From contig CM049306.1 of assembly GCA_026874595.1 (NCBI GenBank), positions 26,031,519 through 26,095,518 on the forward strand: a DNA stretch of 64,000 bases, given 5' to 3'. Numbering within the stretch: position 1 is the stretch's first letter; each line of letters begins with the position of its first letter. This document shows, in pieces, positions 26,801-41,800 of the stretch. Both the position numbers and the translations under genes were made by a program. The notes beneath the pieces were generated by a model. The model was given only the letters and a program-made list of their open reading frames with translations, had not been told where the DNA came from and searched no databases. The stretch comes from Sipunculus nudus. Its lineage: Eukaryota; Annelida; Sipuncula; Golfingiida; Sipunculidae.

Positions 26801-29800
26801 TTATTTAAATGTGTGAATTTTGTATATTCTGGATTCTCAACATCATTGTTTGGTGAAAACTGAATAAATACCAGACATGGTGCGAATACTTTGCAATTTT
26901 ATTTAAACACGAATATGAATATGTACTCCATTATAAAATTTCTTTCATAAGAATGGGAATTCAGGTAAAAATGAAAGTATATGAATACCAGTGCAAATAC
27001 TTTCAAAATGTATTAATGAATGCATTCATGAATATATTCTTTAATATTATTTTAATAATCATTTCAGTTATATTTTATTTGAAAAAATCATACTATTCTC
27101 TTATTATTTTTAATAAAAATTATATTTGGGACAATATTTGTAATTTTTTTAATAAACTCTTATATTATATGTTCTGCTTATAAGTTATATGGCCAAGTCA
27201 AAATCTGTGTGACAATCGCACTCCATTTTTTAATAAAATAAATGAAATTAATCCTCTTTCCTTTCTCCAAAGGTACTATCAAAATCATACATAAGCTAAA
27301 CAACAACAACTCATAATCCAGCTTATTTTTATTACCACATAAAACCAGCATGTGCCTCATTTCTAAATCATATTTTTTTATCATATATAACAGCTGAGCC
27401 CCGTGACCCATAGGTCCCTTGTTGTTAAAGTAAGATGCTTTGTTGACATTAAATAGTTTGTTATTCCACAATGTTTGTGATAATACTTCAAATTTAGTTG
27501 TAGGGTAGCAATTGAAAAGTTCAGCCCATGAACACAGGCATGATTTATAAAAATTTGGCAGGGAATGTGGGATCCTCTGTATATCAAAGTTTGATCGTAT
27601 GAATGCTACTCGACCAATCTTATGTAGATAACCTGTCACCAACTTCACCCAAGGTTTATCTTTATCCGTAATTAATCGTTTTATCCGTAATACACGTTGG
27701 GCTTTTAACATTGATTCTACATCTGGAACTTTAAGACCACCTATTTCATAGGATCCAATAGCAGTACAATATTTAACTTTAGGCTTTTTATCCTTCCATA
27801 TAAATAAGTTAATCATACTTTGTACTTCAGTAATGAAGCCCTTTGGAGGATCACACATATTAGAGACATACAATATTGTAGATAAAACAAGTGATCGAGC
27901 TATTTCAACCCTTCCATACACTGTCAGTGTACGAGTTTTCCATACATTCAAAGTTTTCTTAATTCTTTCTTTTATTCTTGTGAAGTTGTGCTCCACAACC
28001 ATATCTGAATCATAACAAAAGTAAATACCCAGAATTCTTATGACATTTACAGTCAAATCTAACTATCTACATTCTATGGGTTTATCCTGTCTGTTTCTAT
28101 CTTTGCCTAACCAAGCTGCCTCAGATTTATCGTAATAAACTTTTAAAGAGGAATACTCTGTAAACATGTTGATTAATTTGATAAGTTCCTTAAATGAATT
28201 TACATCATGAATGAAAAAAGTTGTGTCATCTGCAAACATACACATTTTAAATTCTGTGTCATAGACTTTTATTCCTTTGACATTATTATTTGTACGAATC
28301 TTATGTACCAATATTTCGACAACAAGTAAAAACAAATAACATGCAAGGGGGTCACCTTGACGTGTACCCCGTTCTATTAAAAAATACTGAGTAGTAACTC
28401 CATTATTAATAACTGCACTTTCAAACTTGTTATACATTGTTTTTACCCATAAAATAAAATTTTCTCCAAATCCAAACCTTTTTAGAACACTAAACATAAA
28501 TACATGATCTACTGAATCAAAGGCTGCTTCAAAATCCGCTGCAAACATAATACCTGGTACCATTCTTTGCTTGCAATAACTCAACATGTCATCAATTAGT
28601 CTGATGGGATCACCAATAAAACGTCCTTTTATAAATGCACTTTGTTCTTGCAAAATTATCTCTGGTAATATTTTCTTCAGCCTATTTACCAAAACCCGAC
28701 TGAGTATTTTACTATCTACATTGATTAAACTTATCGGGCGCCATGACTTAATGAACCTGGAGTCTTTTCCTGGTTTTTCTAATAAAGTGATGATTGCTTG
28801 TTTTTGGCTTGCCGTCATTTGACATTCAATAAAATTGTGATTCATACATGATACTAAGTCTTTTCCAATATCTTGGAAAAAATGGATATAAAATTCTTTA
28901 CTTAGACCATCATTTCCAGGTGATTTGTTGGATGGCATAGACTTAACAGCATTAAAAATCTCATCCAGTGTCACTGGACCATCACACATGGATGAATGTT
29001 CTTTTGTTAGAGTTGGCATATTAACTTTACTTAAATAATTTTCACATTGTTCTGGTGTGACAGTAGAAACCCTTGTAAAACGATGCATAAAAAAATTTCT
29101 TATTTCATTTAGAATATCACTTTGGGAGGTTAATACATCATTATTGCTTTTTAGTAATTTTCGTACTGATGTTTTGCCCTTATTTCTTTTTTCTAAGTTC
29201 AGGAAATATGCAGAATTTCTTTCACCATATTCTCTACACTGTGCTCTTGAGCGAATTATTTTTCCTTCAGTTATATGATTATACATAGTTTCCACTTCTT
29301 GTTTTACTTGTTGATACCCTGTAACTATTGAGTCTCCCGGATGTTCACATAATTTTCTTTCTAATTCATTCAGTTTACTCTCAAGAGCGGCTAGATTTGA
29401 TCTTCTTTCCTTAGGTTTTGACTTAGAATATTCTACTGTGAATTGCCTTATGTTGTATTTCAAAAATTCCCAGCGGTTTGCCAGATTATTATATGAATTA
29501 AGTTCTTTCCATGCAAAAATTTTATTTCTTAACTCATTGACATACACTTCATCCTGTAAAAGAGAATTATTAAATTTCCAATACCCCTTTCCTCTTTTAT
29601 GTTCATTTAAGACTTGTAACTGTAAATTAATAGCTCAATGGTCTGTACATACTGAAGGAATAATATCGGTAGACTACAGATGGCTGAATATTATTTGAAA
29701 TTAAAAAATAATTTAGTCGTCTCTGTGTCAAGGGGAACCATCGCCTCCAGGAATATCTTTTAACATCAGGATTTCTTATCCTCCATATATCTATGACCTC

Positions 29801-32800
29801 AAATTCTTCAATGATTGACTGTATTTGCTTAATAGACTTTACTTTCAGTTTTCACCATCAGTGTCAGTTTTATCCATACAAACATTAAAATCACCCCCTA
29901 TAATTAGCCTTATGTCAGTATCAAGTACCATCTTTTTTATTTCATTATGCAGCTTTCGGAAATACTCTACCTGTTCCATTTCTGTGATTGGTGCATATAT
30001 ATTACATAATAGAGTGTGGCACTCTTGAATAATGCATTTTAATAGGATATATCTACCGTCAGTATCAACTGTTACCTGTTCAAATTTAAAATCTGTTTTC
30101 TCTCCAATCATTATCATAACACCTCTGCTTGCTGATGTACCATGTGAAAAATAAACTTGCCCACGCCACTGTTTAGACCAATTATTCACAATTTTTAAGT
30201 CACTGTGTGATTCTTGGATAAACCCAATACCATTTTGACAACCCTTTTTACAGAACCAGTTAAATATTTTCTTTCTTTTTTCATATTGTCTTAAACCTCT
30301 GACATTCAATGACACAATATTAATGATATTATCTGAACAATTATATGATACCATGATTCATTTCTTTCCTTTCCATGTTCCTACCAAACTCTTGGAAGTG
30401 TTCAAAAACCTGTGACCTTGACCTTCATCTTTTAGGTCAAATCAGCTGGAATTTTAATTATTTTTGAATACATTTGAAGTAGTGCATATTTTCCCCTCAA
30501 ATTTTGGGAGTGGAGGTCCATAAGAAGGGGAGACATGTCTGTTTTTGCATTGCAAAACAACCTCATTCTAGTTGAATAAATTAGATAAGTTCTGGGCAAA
30601 GGTATATAATCTGAAGCCAGAAAAATTAAATAAAATGAGTGTCAAAAAGCTGGTTAGCTAAATAACAGTTAATATTATTTTCAACAGTTCAAACAACCTA
30701 CATTATTTCCATGTTTCTGTTATTTTCAGGTTATTATAGAGGGAATTTCCTTGGCCTCTCAGTGTGTGACTACTGTAATACTGATATATGTATATCCACA
30801 ATGGGGACTGATAAATTTTTGCATAGCACAGGTAAGGTGTAGTTTTGTTTCTGTATTTGTTTATAAGATACCATATTTGATCTAATGAAAACACCTCTCA
30901 ATATTTTATGGTTCCTGACAAACTGCCTATGTCAGCAATCCAAAGTAACCATTCATTTTCTTCATAAATGATCATTTCAGTTGTGTTCGTATGCAAATAT
31001 AAGATCTGAATTTGACATTGTTGGGTGGCAGAGCTTGCACAACTTCTCTGGGATGTTCAGTCATTCAAGTCAGTGATTGGAAAATAAGGCAAATTTTGAC
31101 TCTAAGGAGGTGATATGGGAGTTCTGTAGGGATTGGAAATATCACATTCTAAAAAATTTAAGCACCTGGGATGTTATTGATGTTGATTATGGTATATTAA
31201 AAACCCACAAGTTAAACTTTCAGCAAATATTTAAAAATGGAAATGTTATTTTACCTCATGTATATCCAACATAACTTGATTTCTTAAAACAGTGGGTTCA
31301 TTGATTTCTCAAACATTTTATCTGTTATACACTGAACACTTTATGTTGAAAGCTAGACTGAAGATATTTTGTTTATTTGTAGTACTATGTAAAGAGAATT
31401 ATTGACATATCTGACCTGAATGATTAATTCATAATAATCCATGACTAACACTAGTTTTATCAGTTCTTATATGAAATCTGATAAAGATATGTTGCCTGTT
31501 AAATTCTTTCAGTTGAGTAAAAAAGCATATTCTTTGTTATATATTAATCTATATATTATTTTAGGTTCTGTTTGGTGTAGTTTACACAGTCCAACACTAT
31601 GGTTACTTTACATGGTATATAGGAAAGACCAGTCCAAGTGAAGAATTTCCGTTCAGAACCATAACAGATTTATTTCCTAAGAGGCAACCTGGAAAGGTTA
31701 GTGTGGAGACTGTAGTGTTTAAAATGTGTGTTTGTTTGTGTCTCTCTCTGTCTTAAGAATTGTTCATAGTCTTTGGTGTTAGTCTGAAAGTTCACAGACT
31801 TTAAAAAGTTAACTTTATAGTCGAGGATGGCATCTGATCAAAGACACTGGGTTTTGGGATAAAATTGGGTAGTATTCACACAGTGTTACAGAGATGTAAG
31901 ACCTATTCTGTAGATTTGCAGTGGGTTTTCTGCAAGGTATTTAGAATGTACATCTTAATTATATTAAAAAAAACATTTTAATGGGACACTTGTGCAAGTT
32001 ATTTCTTGTTTTCTTCCTTTATAATGTGCAGATAATGATGCATAAGTGTAGATTTATTGTCTTGAAAGAATTGTGTTGAAAGAATGGTGTTCCGAGATTT
32101 ATAAACATTACAGGTACATTAAAAGCAGTAATTTATTTTGTGTTCCTAATTACATACCACTTATGAGTGGTTAACACTTCCAACTGTTTCATTAGAATAT
32201 TATTCTATATTTAACAAAAATAAGTTTGAAGAACGTTTGTGTTATCTTCATACTTTATGCCAACATTTTGATAAACAAACTTAAAACACAGTGTTCATGG
32301 GCAAACAAAATCATTCTGCCTTTTGCTTGATAAGTGATGTTAAATAACAACTTACATAAAATAATCATTTTTAGCTCAGCTGACTATAAGTCATCTGAGC
32401 TAAAGTCATGGTCCATTGTCCGTCGTCCGTCTGTCTGTCCGTCCGTCCGTACGTCTGTCCGTCTGGATGTCCGTCTGTAAGACTGGCACGTTTCGACACC
32501 GTTGGACCTATGAATCTGAATTTCAGCATACAGTTAGATGTCCCCATAATCTCCTACCATGCCAAAAATTGGGTCAATAGGACTTCGTTCCTTTGAGATA
32601 TTAAGGAAAAACCTCAATTTTTTTATTAGAAATCTATTTTCACACTTCAGGACTGCCTAATATCAAAACCACTCATCTGGTTTTCTTCATATTTACCATA
32701 AATATTCCTCTATATAGTTCCTATGTACATGCTAGATATTAAGTCAGTATTATATAATTTAAAAAAGTTATGGGCCCAAACATAATGGACTTTGTAAAAA

Positions 32801-35800
32801 AATCAGGAAGATATTTGGTCACTTAAGACCAAAAGTGTTAAAGGTAGGGACTTTTTTCCAGTAATACAACTTTAATTAATCAAAATTTAACTGTATACCA
32901 AAAATTAGATCAAAATCTGATAAATTTTTTTAAATATTGGCAAAAATATGAAATTGGTACCTTCAATTTTGCTCAACTTTGGCCACTGCACGTTTTTTTC
33001 CTGTAAGTACTGTGCATTTAATTTTCACAGCATGTATACATAAGGATTTAATCTGTTAAAATCTGAAATTTGAAAATAAAAGCTGCAAAATTAGGCTAGT
33101 TATTGAATTTTTTTGGAGGCTCTTGTTGTATTCCCTTACATTGTCAAGCAGTCCACTTTGATGACTGTAGGTCATTCATTGCACATCTCTATGCTCCCCA
33201 GGCTGTTGGCATAATTTTAGATGTCCCCAAAATCTCCTACCATACCGAAAATTGGGTCATTAGGACTTTGTTCCTTCGAGATATTAAGGAAAAAAAAACT
33301 CTGTTTTCCTTAAAAAAAAGCCATTGTTACACTTCAAGGCTGCCTAATATCAAAACCACTGATCTGTTTTTGATCGTATTTAGTATTCACATTCTTTTAT
33401 AAATTTTCTATGAACATACCAAAAATTAGGTCAGTAATGGGTATTATTTTGAAGTTATGGGCCAAAACATAATGCAATTTTTTAAAAAATCAGGAAATAT
33501 ATTTACTCACCTTACATGGGAATTGCTGAACCTAGAGACTTTTTTTCAGGAATATAACTTTATTTAATCAAGATTCAATTGTTTACCCAAAATTAGATCT
33601 GAATTTTGCAAATTTTTCAAGTTATAAGCATAAATAAAAAATCAATACCTTAAATTTTGTCCAACTTTGGCACTGTTGATTTAATTTTCCCAGCATATAT
33701 GCATAAGGATTTAATCTTTTAAAATCTGATATTTCAAAAGAAATTGGTTGGAATGAATAGCTTTTATTCATGTTTTCATACACCATGTCAAGTGTTGTTT
33801 ACATCTAGCCCACCTAGTAGAACAGCCTTCACTTGCATTATGTAACCCACCCCAGGCAGCTTGCCTTGGCCCAGCTTGGCCACTACTAGCAGGCTTCCCC
33901 TCTGCCCTGCACTCAACCCCCCCCCCCCCCCACCCCCCCCCAGCTGGTGCATAAACTAGATGAATGTTATAATTTTCTGTATTTTATTTTATTCTTGGAC
34001 ATGCTACATTTTAGATTTTGTATTGAACCACCAGGGTTACAATGATTAAAGTGTACATTTAATTGTGTCCACAAAGTGGTGTATTGCTGTGAAAGTGTGG
34101 ATGTTCATGAGATAAGTAATTCCTTACTTCAGAAGAGTAAAAACTTCACCAGGTGTTAAATTGACTATTAATTCCAGTAATTAATTAAAACTGGGATAGT
34201 AATTAGCACAATGATATTGTTTGTCCCTCATTCAACCAACATTGTGTATACTTTATTTGAAAAGATGTTTTATTTTATCAAATTTACTGTTTTTCTTCAT
34301 GACAGTCTTGTCAGAGTAATAGTTTGCAATCATATATTTAGAACTTTACTATAACCAAGTAGGAGGGCCCCTTTCCTCTTAGCTTTTCATATTCTTATAT
34401 AAATGAAAAACATTACAATAGAATATTTCTACATCCACCTTCATGCTGCCCTTACTTTTCCCTTCTCCGAACCCCATCCCAAAGTCAGCCTCAGTAAGCA
34501 AGAACAAGATGAATCAGATATATTCATACTTTAATATTTTGTATAACTATTCGTCCATAGGTACCTATGTACATGCCAGAAATTATGTCAATATTGTGTA
34601 ATATGTAGACATAGTGGGCATCACAATAATGTACCTTGTCAAGACTAAAGAGATATTGTGTCATACAGTCACATATTCATAAATCACTTCATCAGCATAG
34701 TTAATCATAACATCATATCTTTCAAATTGAACGCTTGCAGACTACCATACACTTTAGATCCTTCAACAAATAGCCTTATCATCATTCTACTACTGCTTAT
34801 TACTGCTGTCATTGCATTCATATTTGCTGAAATATATCACAATTTTCAACCCCTCCTAAATAAATAAAAAATAAACCACTTTATTTGACTCTATTAATCC
34901 ATCAGTCAGGTAATTTCATTTATCATTTACTCACATATTACATTACATTCCTTTATAATAGCCCAACATGTACATGATATTCATAAGCTTTATCGACTCG
35001 ATATAGTATCACATTGGAGAAACATTTATATTCCAATCACGATCAGCTGAGCGCCGTGACCCATGGGTCCCTTGTTATAGAAATAGTTATAGCAAATGTG
35101 CCTTATATTGTAGCCTTGGACTGACTGGGGTCTAGCTGCCCTCACATGGAGTTTCTTCAAACAAGGATTTCTGAAGCAGCTCCTCACAGAAGGTAACTGA
35201 GGAAAACAAAAAACTCATATGTAGAAGTATACATAAAACATGCTAAAATGAATTACATGCTACATAATCAAGATATTTAAACATATCAGTGTATGTAATG
35301 TCTGCAAGAATAAATTTGGAATGGCACATTTGATGGTGGCATCCCTGAAAAAAAAAACGTCAATTTAAAATCAATTTGATTGTTGTTTAAAATTCATATT
35401 GGATCTACCAAAGTATATATCACTTTAAACCTAGCACTATCAATTTGTATATATATATATTTTAATGATTGTCTCTTTTTTTCAGAATGAGTCAAAATTT
35501 TTATTAAAAAACATAAATAATAATTATTCTAGGCACACAGAAAAAGTCAGCCACAATTTAGTGGACTCATGTTAAACCAAATTGAAGTATCCCCAGATTT
35601 CAACCATACTGTTTCCTGGTTTAAAATGTAAACTGTTTTTTTTAAACTACTTTTATGACTTAATCTTCAAATCTGCACTGTTTTCCAAGGATGCTGCTTT
35701 AAATGGTGATTTTGATATTCACTACAACTGTCATATGGTCTGATCCTACATATAACATTTCTTGTTACAGGCGAAAAATATGTCATGACAATATTTGGTG

Positions 35801-38800
35801 TCCTCAGTTTTGCTGACCAAGGCAAGTCATCACATTCTTTACAAAATACTTATGTAAATATTAGATAAGAATGATTTAACAAGGTGATGATAAATTTGGG
35901 TTTCTATGATACAGTGTTTAACTTATCATTTGTTTTTATTATAATTGGTAAGGATAAAGCTTAATTTCTTTCACAACCTGTTTAAGATGAAACTGCTTAC
36001 TGGATGTCGAAGCTTAAAATTATGTAATATTTATCAACAATTTTGCAAGATTTTTCATGAAGAAATGAGAACTACTCTATTTAATACTAGAAATCTGGGC
36101 AGTTTGATGTTAATCTCTGGTTTTTTTTAATAATTTTTCTACTGGTATTAAATTCATACAAACAAACACACATGTTTATGTTTAATTCCTGAGAGTTTAC
36201 TTTTTCATACAGGAGTGTATGATGTGATCAGTAATCTGGGATCCCTGGCTGCACGGTTCATTTTCCTACCACTAGAGGACAGCAGCTACCTTTTTTTCTC
36301 TCAGAGTTTGCACAGAGGTGTCTCTGCTAAAGCACAAGAAAAAAATGTGAGTAGAGCCTAGATGTTGTATTTGAAAAAATACCAGTATATCTTAGGATTG
36401 TGCATTTCAGCATATGATAGGTTGTCTTTTTACCTGTAACAGAATACTTCGAAATGTTTCTTTTCTATGAATCAGTAACTTTAACAAATTTGTGTGAAAT
36501 TTATAATTTTTTATCAGTGAACAGTGTCTTGACATAGAGAAAGTTATTTTTGACTCAAATGTATGTGAAGTAGTAATAACGGAAACTTCCAATATTTTTT
36601 GTCCTCACTCCAGGAATCTCTCAAGTTGGCCACCACAGTCTTGAAGACCTTATTAAAGTTGACCTTCCTGATCGGCCTGACCTTCCTGGTGTTTGGTTTT
36701 GCATACTCCTACCTGCTTCTGGACATCTATGGTGGATCAGTGTTAAGCAGCAGGTCAGGTAGGAGGCCCTTTAACATTATCTGTAATTTTCCAATGAACT
36801 CCTACAGGAGTTAATTAAAAAACAGTTATTAACAACAAGGAAGAATAGGAAGCAACATGAAAATAGTTGTACGAATACATTGTAAAAACATATTTGGTGA
36901 TTGAAAGGTAAAAAACAACTGATGATTGATTATTATTTGATTATTTTATGTACCTTCTATTTTACTATGAAATCTGCTTTATGGAATTATATTTTGTATA
37001 TTGACGAGGGAATTAGACAGTTATTTGGTTGTACAAGGTTAAGTTGTAATATTATTCACTATTTAAAGCCCCATCTTTCTTATGGCTCTGACATAATTAG
37101 AATATTTTATCTGTATAATATGACTTCCTTGAATGTGTATCCATAAACGTTTGTGATTAAGAAAACATGCCACTTAATTAATTGATTATCACACAATAAC
37201 ATAAAGTGCAGTATATTTATGGTTTTATAGTCATTTTTTCTGTAGGACTTGTCTTTCATGTTGTCCTTTTGTAAACTAGGAAGATGTAGTCTACATTCTT
37301 CACATTCCTTAAACTTTCAGAACAATAATTACAATACAACTTTTACTCAGCTGGTGGGCACATGTCTAGTACCTTCCTTTTGACTCACTACTGTATCCGT
37401 TTAGTGAGTTGGGAAACAAAGTTAAACATTTTTAGCTCAGCTGACTATAAGTCATCTGAGCTATAGTCGTGGTCCATTGTCCGTCGTCCGTCCGTCTGTC
37501 CGTCCGTCCGTCCGTAGATGTGGCACGTTTTGAAACCGTAAGACCTAGGAATCCAAAATTCGGCATAATGTTAGATGTCCCCAAGATCTCCTACCAAGCC
37601 GAAAACTGGGTCTTTTCGACTTCGTTCCTTTGAGAAATTAAGGAAAAACCTCAATTTTTTATTAAAAACCTATTTTCACACTTCAGGACTGCCTAATATC
37701 AAAACCACTCATCTGTTTTTCCTCATATTTATCATAAATATTCCTCTATATTCCATTCAAGAACTTATGTCTGTATTATATAATTTAAAAAAGTTATGGA
37801 CCCAAACATAATGCATTTTGTAAAAAATCAGGAAAGATATTTGATCACTTAACACAAAACATGTTAAAGCTATGGACCTTTTTTCCAGTAATATAACTTT
37901 AATTAATCAAAATTAAATTGTATACCCAAAATTAGATGTAAATCTTTTAAATTTTTTAAAATATTAATAAAAATAAAAAATTGGTACCTTAAATTTTGCC
38001 CAACTTTGACCATGGCACATTTTTTTCCTGTAAGTACTGTTGATTTAATTTTCACAGCATGTTTTTGTTAGCTTTTCAACTGTTAACACCAAAAATTTGA
38101 AACCAGTTGATCAAAAACTGTAGATTATATTCAAATTTTCAAGCACCATGTAACATATTGTTATATATCAAGCTAGTGTTATGCAGTTTGCAAGAGCTCA
38201 GCTCCCCAGCTTCAGCTCTTAGTTCCTTAGATTCAGCATACAGTTAGATGTCTCCAAAATCCCCTACCATGCCAAGAATTTGGTCACTAGGACTTAATAC
38301 CTTCAAGATATTAATGAAAAACTTCATTTTTCCATTAAAAACCCATTGTTACACTTCAAGACTAATATCAAAACCACTGATCTGACTTTAATCATAAACA
38401 ATATACATATTTTTCATTCTCTATGCACATGCCAGAATGATGTCAGTATTGCGTAATTTAAGTTATGGGCCCAAACATAATGCACTTTGTAAAAAATCAA
38501 GAAATATATTTACTCCCTTAACAAGGGGATTGCTGAAGCTAGAGATTTTTTGTCAGGGATGTAACATTATTCAATCAAAATTCAATTGAATACCCAAAAT
38601 TAGTTATGAATTTTTCAAATTATATAAGTTATAAGTATAAATGTAAAATTAGTAACTTAAATTTTGCCCAACTTTGACCATGGCACGTTTGTTTCCTGTG
38701 AGCACTGTTGATGTAATTTTCATATCATGCACACATAAGGATTTCAGCTTTTAAGTTTAGAAAGCTGAAAGAAATTGGCCAAAAATTGTAGCTTTTATTA

Positions 38801-41800
38801 ATGTTTTTATGAGACCCTGTCAGACTTTGGTTCTCTCAAGCCCCTCTTGAGTCACCTGTATGTTGACCTTGTTGAACTTTCAGCAAATTATGCATGCTTG
38901 AGGCGAGGCATACAGGGGAATCATGGCAGCTTATGGCCAGCCACAGTTGATCCAGGTGTCCAACCCAACTCATTTAGTAGTTTTAACCAACTACATAACA
39001 ATAAACAATAAATTAATAAATTTTTATTGGTTTTTAATAAAAAATTAAAGAAAAATAGAAAAGGAATTTGTTAGTTTAAAATAACAGGAAATTAACTTGC
39101 AGTTACTGATGATATAAGAATCTTGTATCGATGGATAGAATTTCACGTATTCCAAATAACACCATGCAGTCACCTATGGTATTTTTCAGTTCAATTTTAA
39201 TGATAAAGAAGTAAATCATATTATTCATTACTAATCATTAGGGATCATATGAAGGAAATTAATGATAGACAAAGATGCAGTTGATAATATTAATCTAGAT
39301 TCCTACTGTGTCTAGTGTGTACACTGATGTGAAATTAGTCTAAAATGAATTTATTACAGTTATTTTTTAATATAAATAAAAGCCATAAAACCAGATACTT
39401 ATGATCATTATTTAAATGTGTGAATTTTGTATATTCTGGATTCTCAACTTCATTGTTTGGTGAAAACTGAATAAATACCAGACATGGTGCGAATACTTTG
39501 TAATTGTATTTAAATACGAATATGATTATGTACTCAATTATAAAATTTCTTGCATAAAGAATGGGAATTCAGGTAAAAATGAAAGTATATGAATACCAGT
39601 GCAAATACTTTCAAAATGTATTCATGAATGCATTCATGAATATATTCTTTAATATTATTTTAATAATCATTTCAGTTATATTTCATTTTAAAAAATCATA
39701 TGATTCTCTTATTATTTTTAATAAAAATTATATTTGGGACAATATTTGTAATTTTTTTTAATTAATAGTTAAACCCTTATATTATATGTTCTGCTTTTAA
39801 GTTTTATGGCCAAGTCAAAATCTGTGTGACAATAGCACTCCATTTGTTAATAAAATAAATGAAATCAATCCTCTTCCCTGTCTCCAAAGGTACTATCAAA
39901 ATCATACATAAGCTAAACAACAACAACTCATGATACAGCTTATATTTATTACCACACAAAACCAGCATGTGCCTTATTTCTAAATAATATTTTTTTATCA
40001 TATATAACAGCTGAGCATTGTGACCCATAGGTCCCTTGTTTAACTTCTGTAATCATCTTAGCCTCAGCTTTAAAAAAAAAAAGAGTGCATTGAATATTCA
40101 GAAGTTTAAGTTTTACGTATATTCTTTTTTTGTCCAAATAGATTATCTGTTGAGTAATTATCCAGGCAGGTTTATAAGAAATCTCATATGCAACAAATTA
40201 CTCAGAAGAATTACTGAGTGCGCAACTATATTTCAGGTCCCAGCCTGCTGCGGTGGTACTGTTTGTATGTGCTGGTTATAGCAGTCAATGGTATCACAGA
40301 GGGCTTTGTTTTTGCTGCCATGAGCAAGGAAGATGTAGACAGGTAATTATACATGTCTCAAATTGATTTCTGTTGTTAAAATCAAGTAATGTCCTTGATA
40401 ATGTTATAACTTTCATTATGATTTAAAATTGTTATAATCCAGAAAACTGCAGTAAACTGATTTTGAATATTTTCACTTCTATTTTGTTCAGAATTTATTG
40501 AGAATTTACTTTTTCACCCGAGTCTCTTAAATTTCTGATTCCATGTGGTGTTTTTCCAATTATGACGTGTCTGTGCTGCAGACATCAGAAGTAAATATTA
40601 TTCAAGTGACAGGATATCCATTTATATTAATGGATTATAACTTTGCTTTATGTATGTGTTCATGTGTGTGAACAGTGTTTGTAAGAACATGACTCAGAAT
40701 TATCACACTTCTCAATTGCTCATTAAACCGTCTACAGGTACAATAAGAAGATGCTCATCTTCTCGTTCCTGTTTTTATCTTTCTCCTGGTTCCTCACCAG
40801 AACCATTGGAAGTAAAGGCTTTATCTTAGCAAACTGTCTCAACATGGGTCTCCGTATAACACACAGGTCAGTATGCAGCCTGGTTCATACTCTAAGATCG
40901 GCATAAATTAATTGTAATATACCTTTATTTTTAAATGTGCAAATGCTTAACCGCTTTTAAGATTTTTACATGAATTCGTAAAGAGGATTATGTATTTAAT
41001 GTAACTTTAATCTAAGTGGCCTATTTTAAATCATGAAGATATGAATTTACTTTGTTAGGTAATCTTTTAAATAAATGTCTGCTACTGATGAATTTCAAAC
41101 TGACAATTTCTCCATGTGATGATATTTCTTTAAGTCCCAAAAGGGTAACTTTGCCTACTTGAATATTTTCTTTATACCTTCAGTGTATATTACATCCTGA
41201 ACTTCTATGATGGCACTCCATACTCCCCACTTAAGGGGCTTCTCCTGTCACCAGTGGTTACAGTCAGCTATGTTGGAGCATTCATCATCACAGCTTCTTC
41301 TGAGGTAAAATATGATAAATTGCTTATATGCCTCATGTTTGTTAATATGTATTTCATGAAAAAGTTAATATCCCTTTACCAAAACTAAACCTGCAAAACA
41401 GACATCTTCTCTATCTCAAATATCATTTTATAGATATTTATGCATATAATAAAATTTTTTTATATTCTTTTAAATAAGACATTTTTATTTCTTGATAAAG
41501 AATAGAAATATTCATATATTTTGAGAACCTTTTAACTAGTAATACAGGTTCTCTAAAGTTTGTCAGATGGCAGTGGTAAGTTTAAATTTCTTTACCTTAA
41601 TACAGTGGGTTCCCCAATATAATTTGATATCTATATGTGATGTTTGTCTAGAGGTATGACGAGAGGGTATTATCATTTTAGGTTGTGCATGCATACTGTA
41701 AACTCCAAAGTTACAAGTAACATTGATTTCATATTTTATTTCACGTATAGCTTATGGTTAGAGACATTGTTACACTCCTGTTTCAGACGTTCCTGTGCTG

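Larger units (their letters stand above)
23634..30374 (-). mobile_element. L1/Tx1-type non-LTR retrotransposon, 5'-truncated, nested in E and interrupted by D2
   Basis: Minus-strand LINE with APE endonuclease, reverse transcriptase and a C-terminal Cys/His region. A short A-rich tail (AATAAAAAAAA) lies at the 3' end near 23634. A direct repeat ATGTTCCT flanks it (23626-23633 and 30375-30382), read as an 8-bp target-site duplication. The endonuclease begins only ~20 nt inside the 5' boundary, so no ORF1 is present. The D2 element (24731-27421) splits the post-RT region. Excluding D2 the copy is about 4.05 kb. Frameshifts show it is inactive. Confidence 0.85.
23288..30571 (+). mobile_element. 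Family E Helentron-like element split by a LINE; RFT1 intron 4
   Basis: Left part 23288-23633 begins near GGGGGAGACATAGTATTAGC and contains repeated phrases such as AACCTGTGACCTTTACC. The right part 30375-30571 continues the same phrases (AACCTGTGACCTTGACC), then GGGGAGACATGTCTG, hairpin TTTTGC-ATT-GCAAAA, and CTAG at 30568-30571 followed by TT. The LINE lies between. The 5' end is approximate. Confidence 0.45.

Noticed and set aside
26953-27183. Small open frame, nearly repeated at 39561-39761
   Set aside because: Conservation comes from shared D-element sequence (D2, D4); no domain and no consistent coding constraint between copies.
27178-27424. C-terminal extension of the LINE reading frame
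   Set aside because: Past KASYFNN the frame runs into D2 sequence; it matches the frame at 39804-40028 in D4, which has no LINE.
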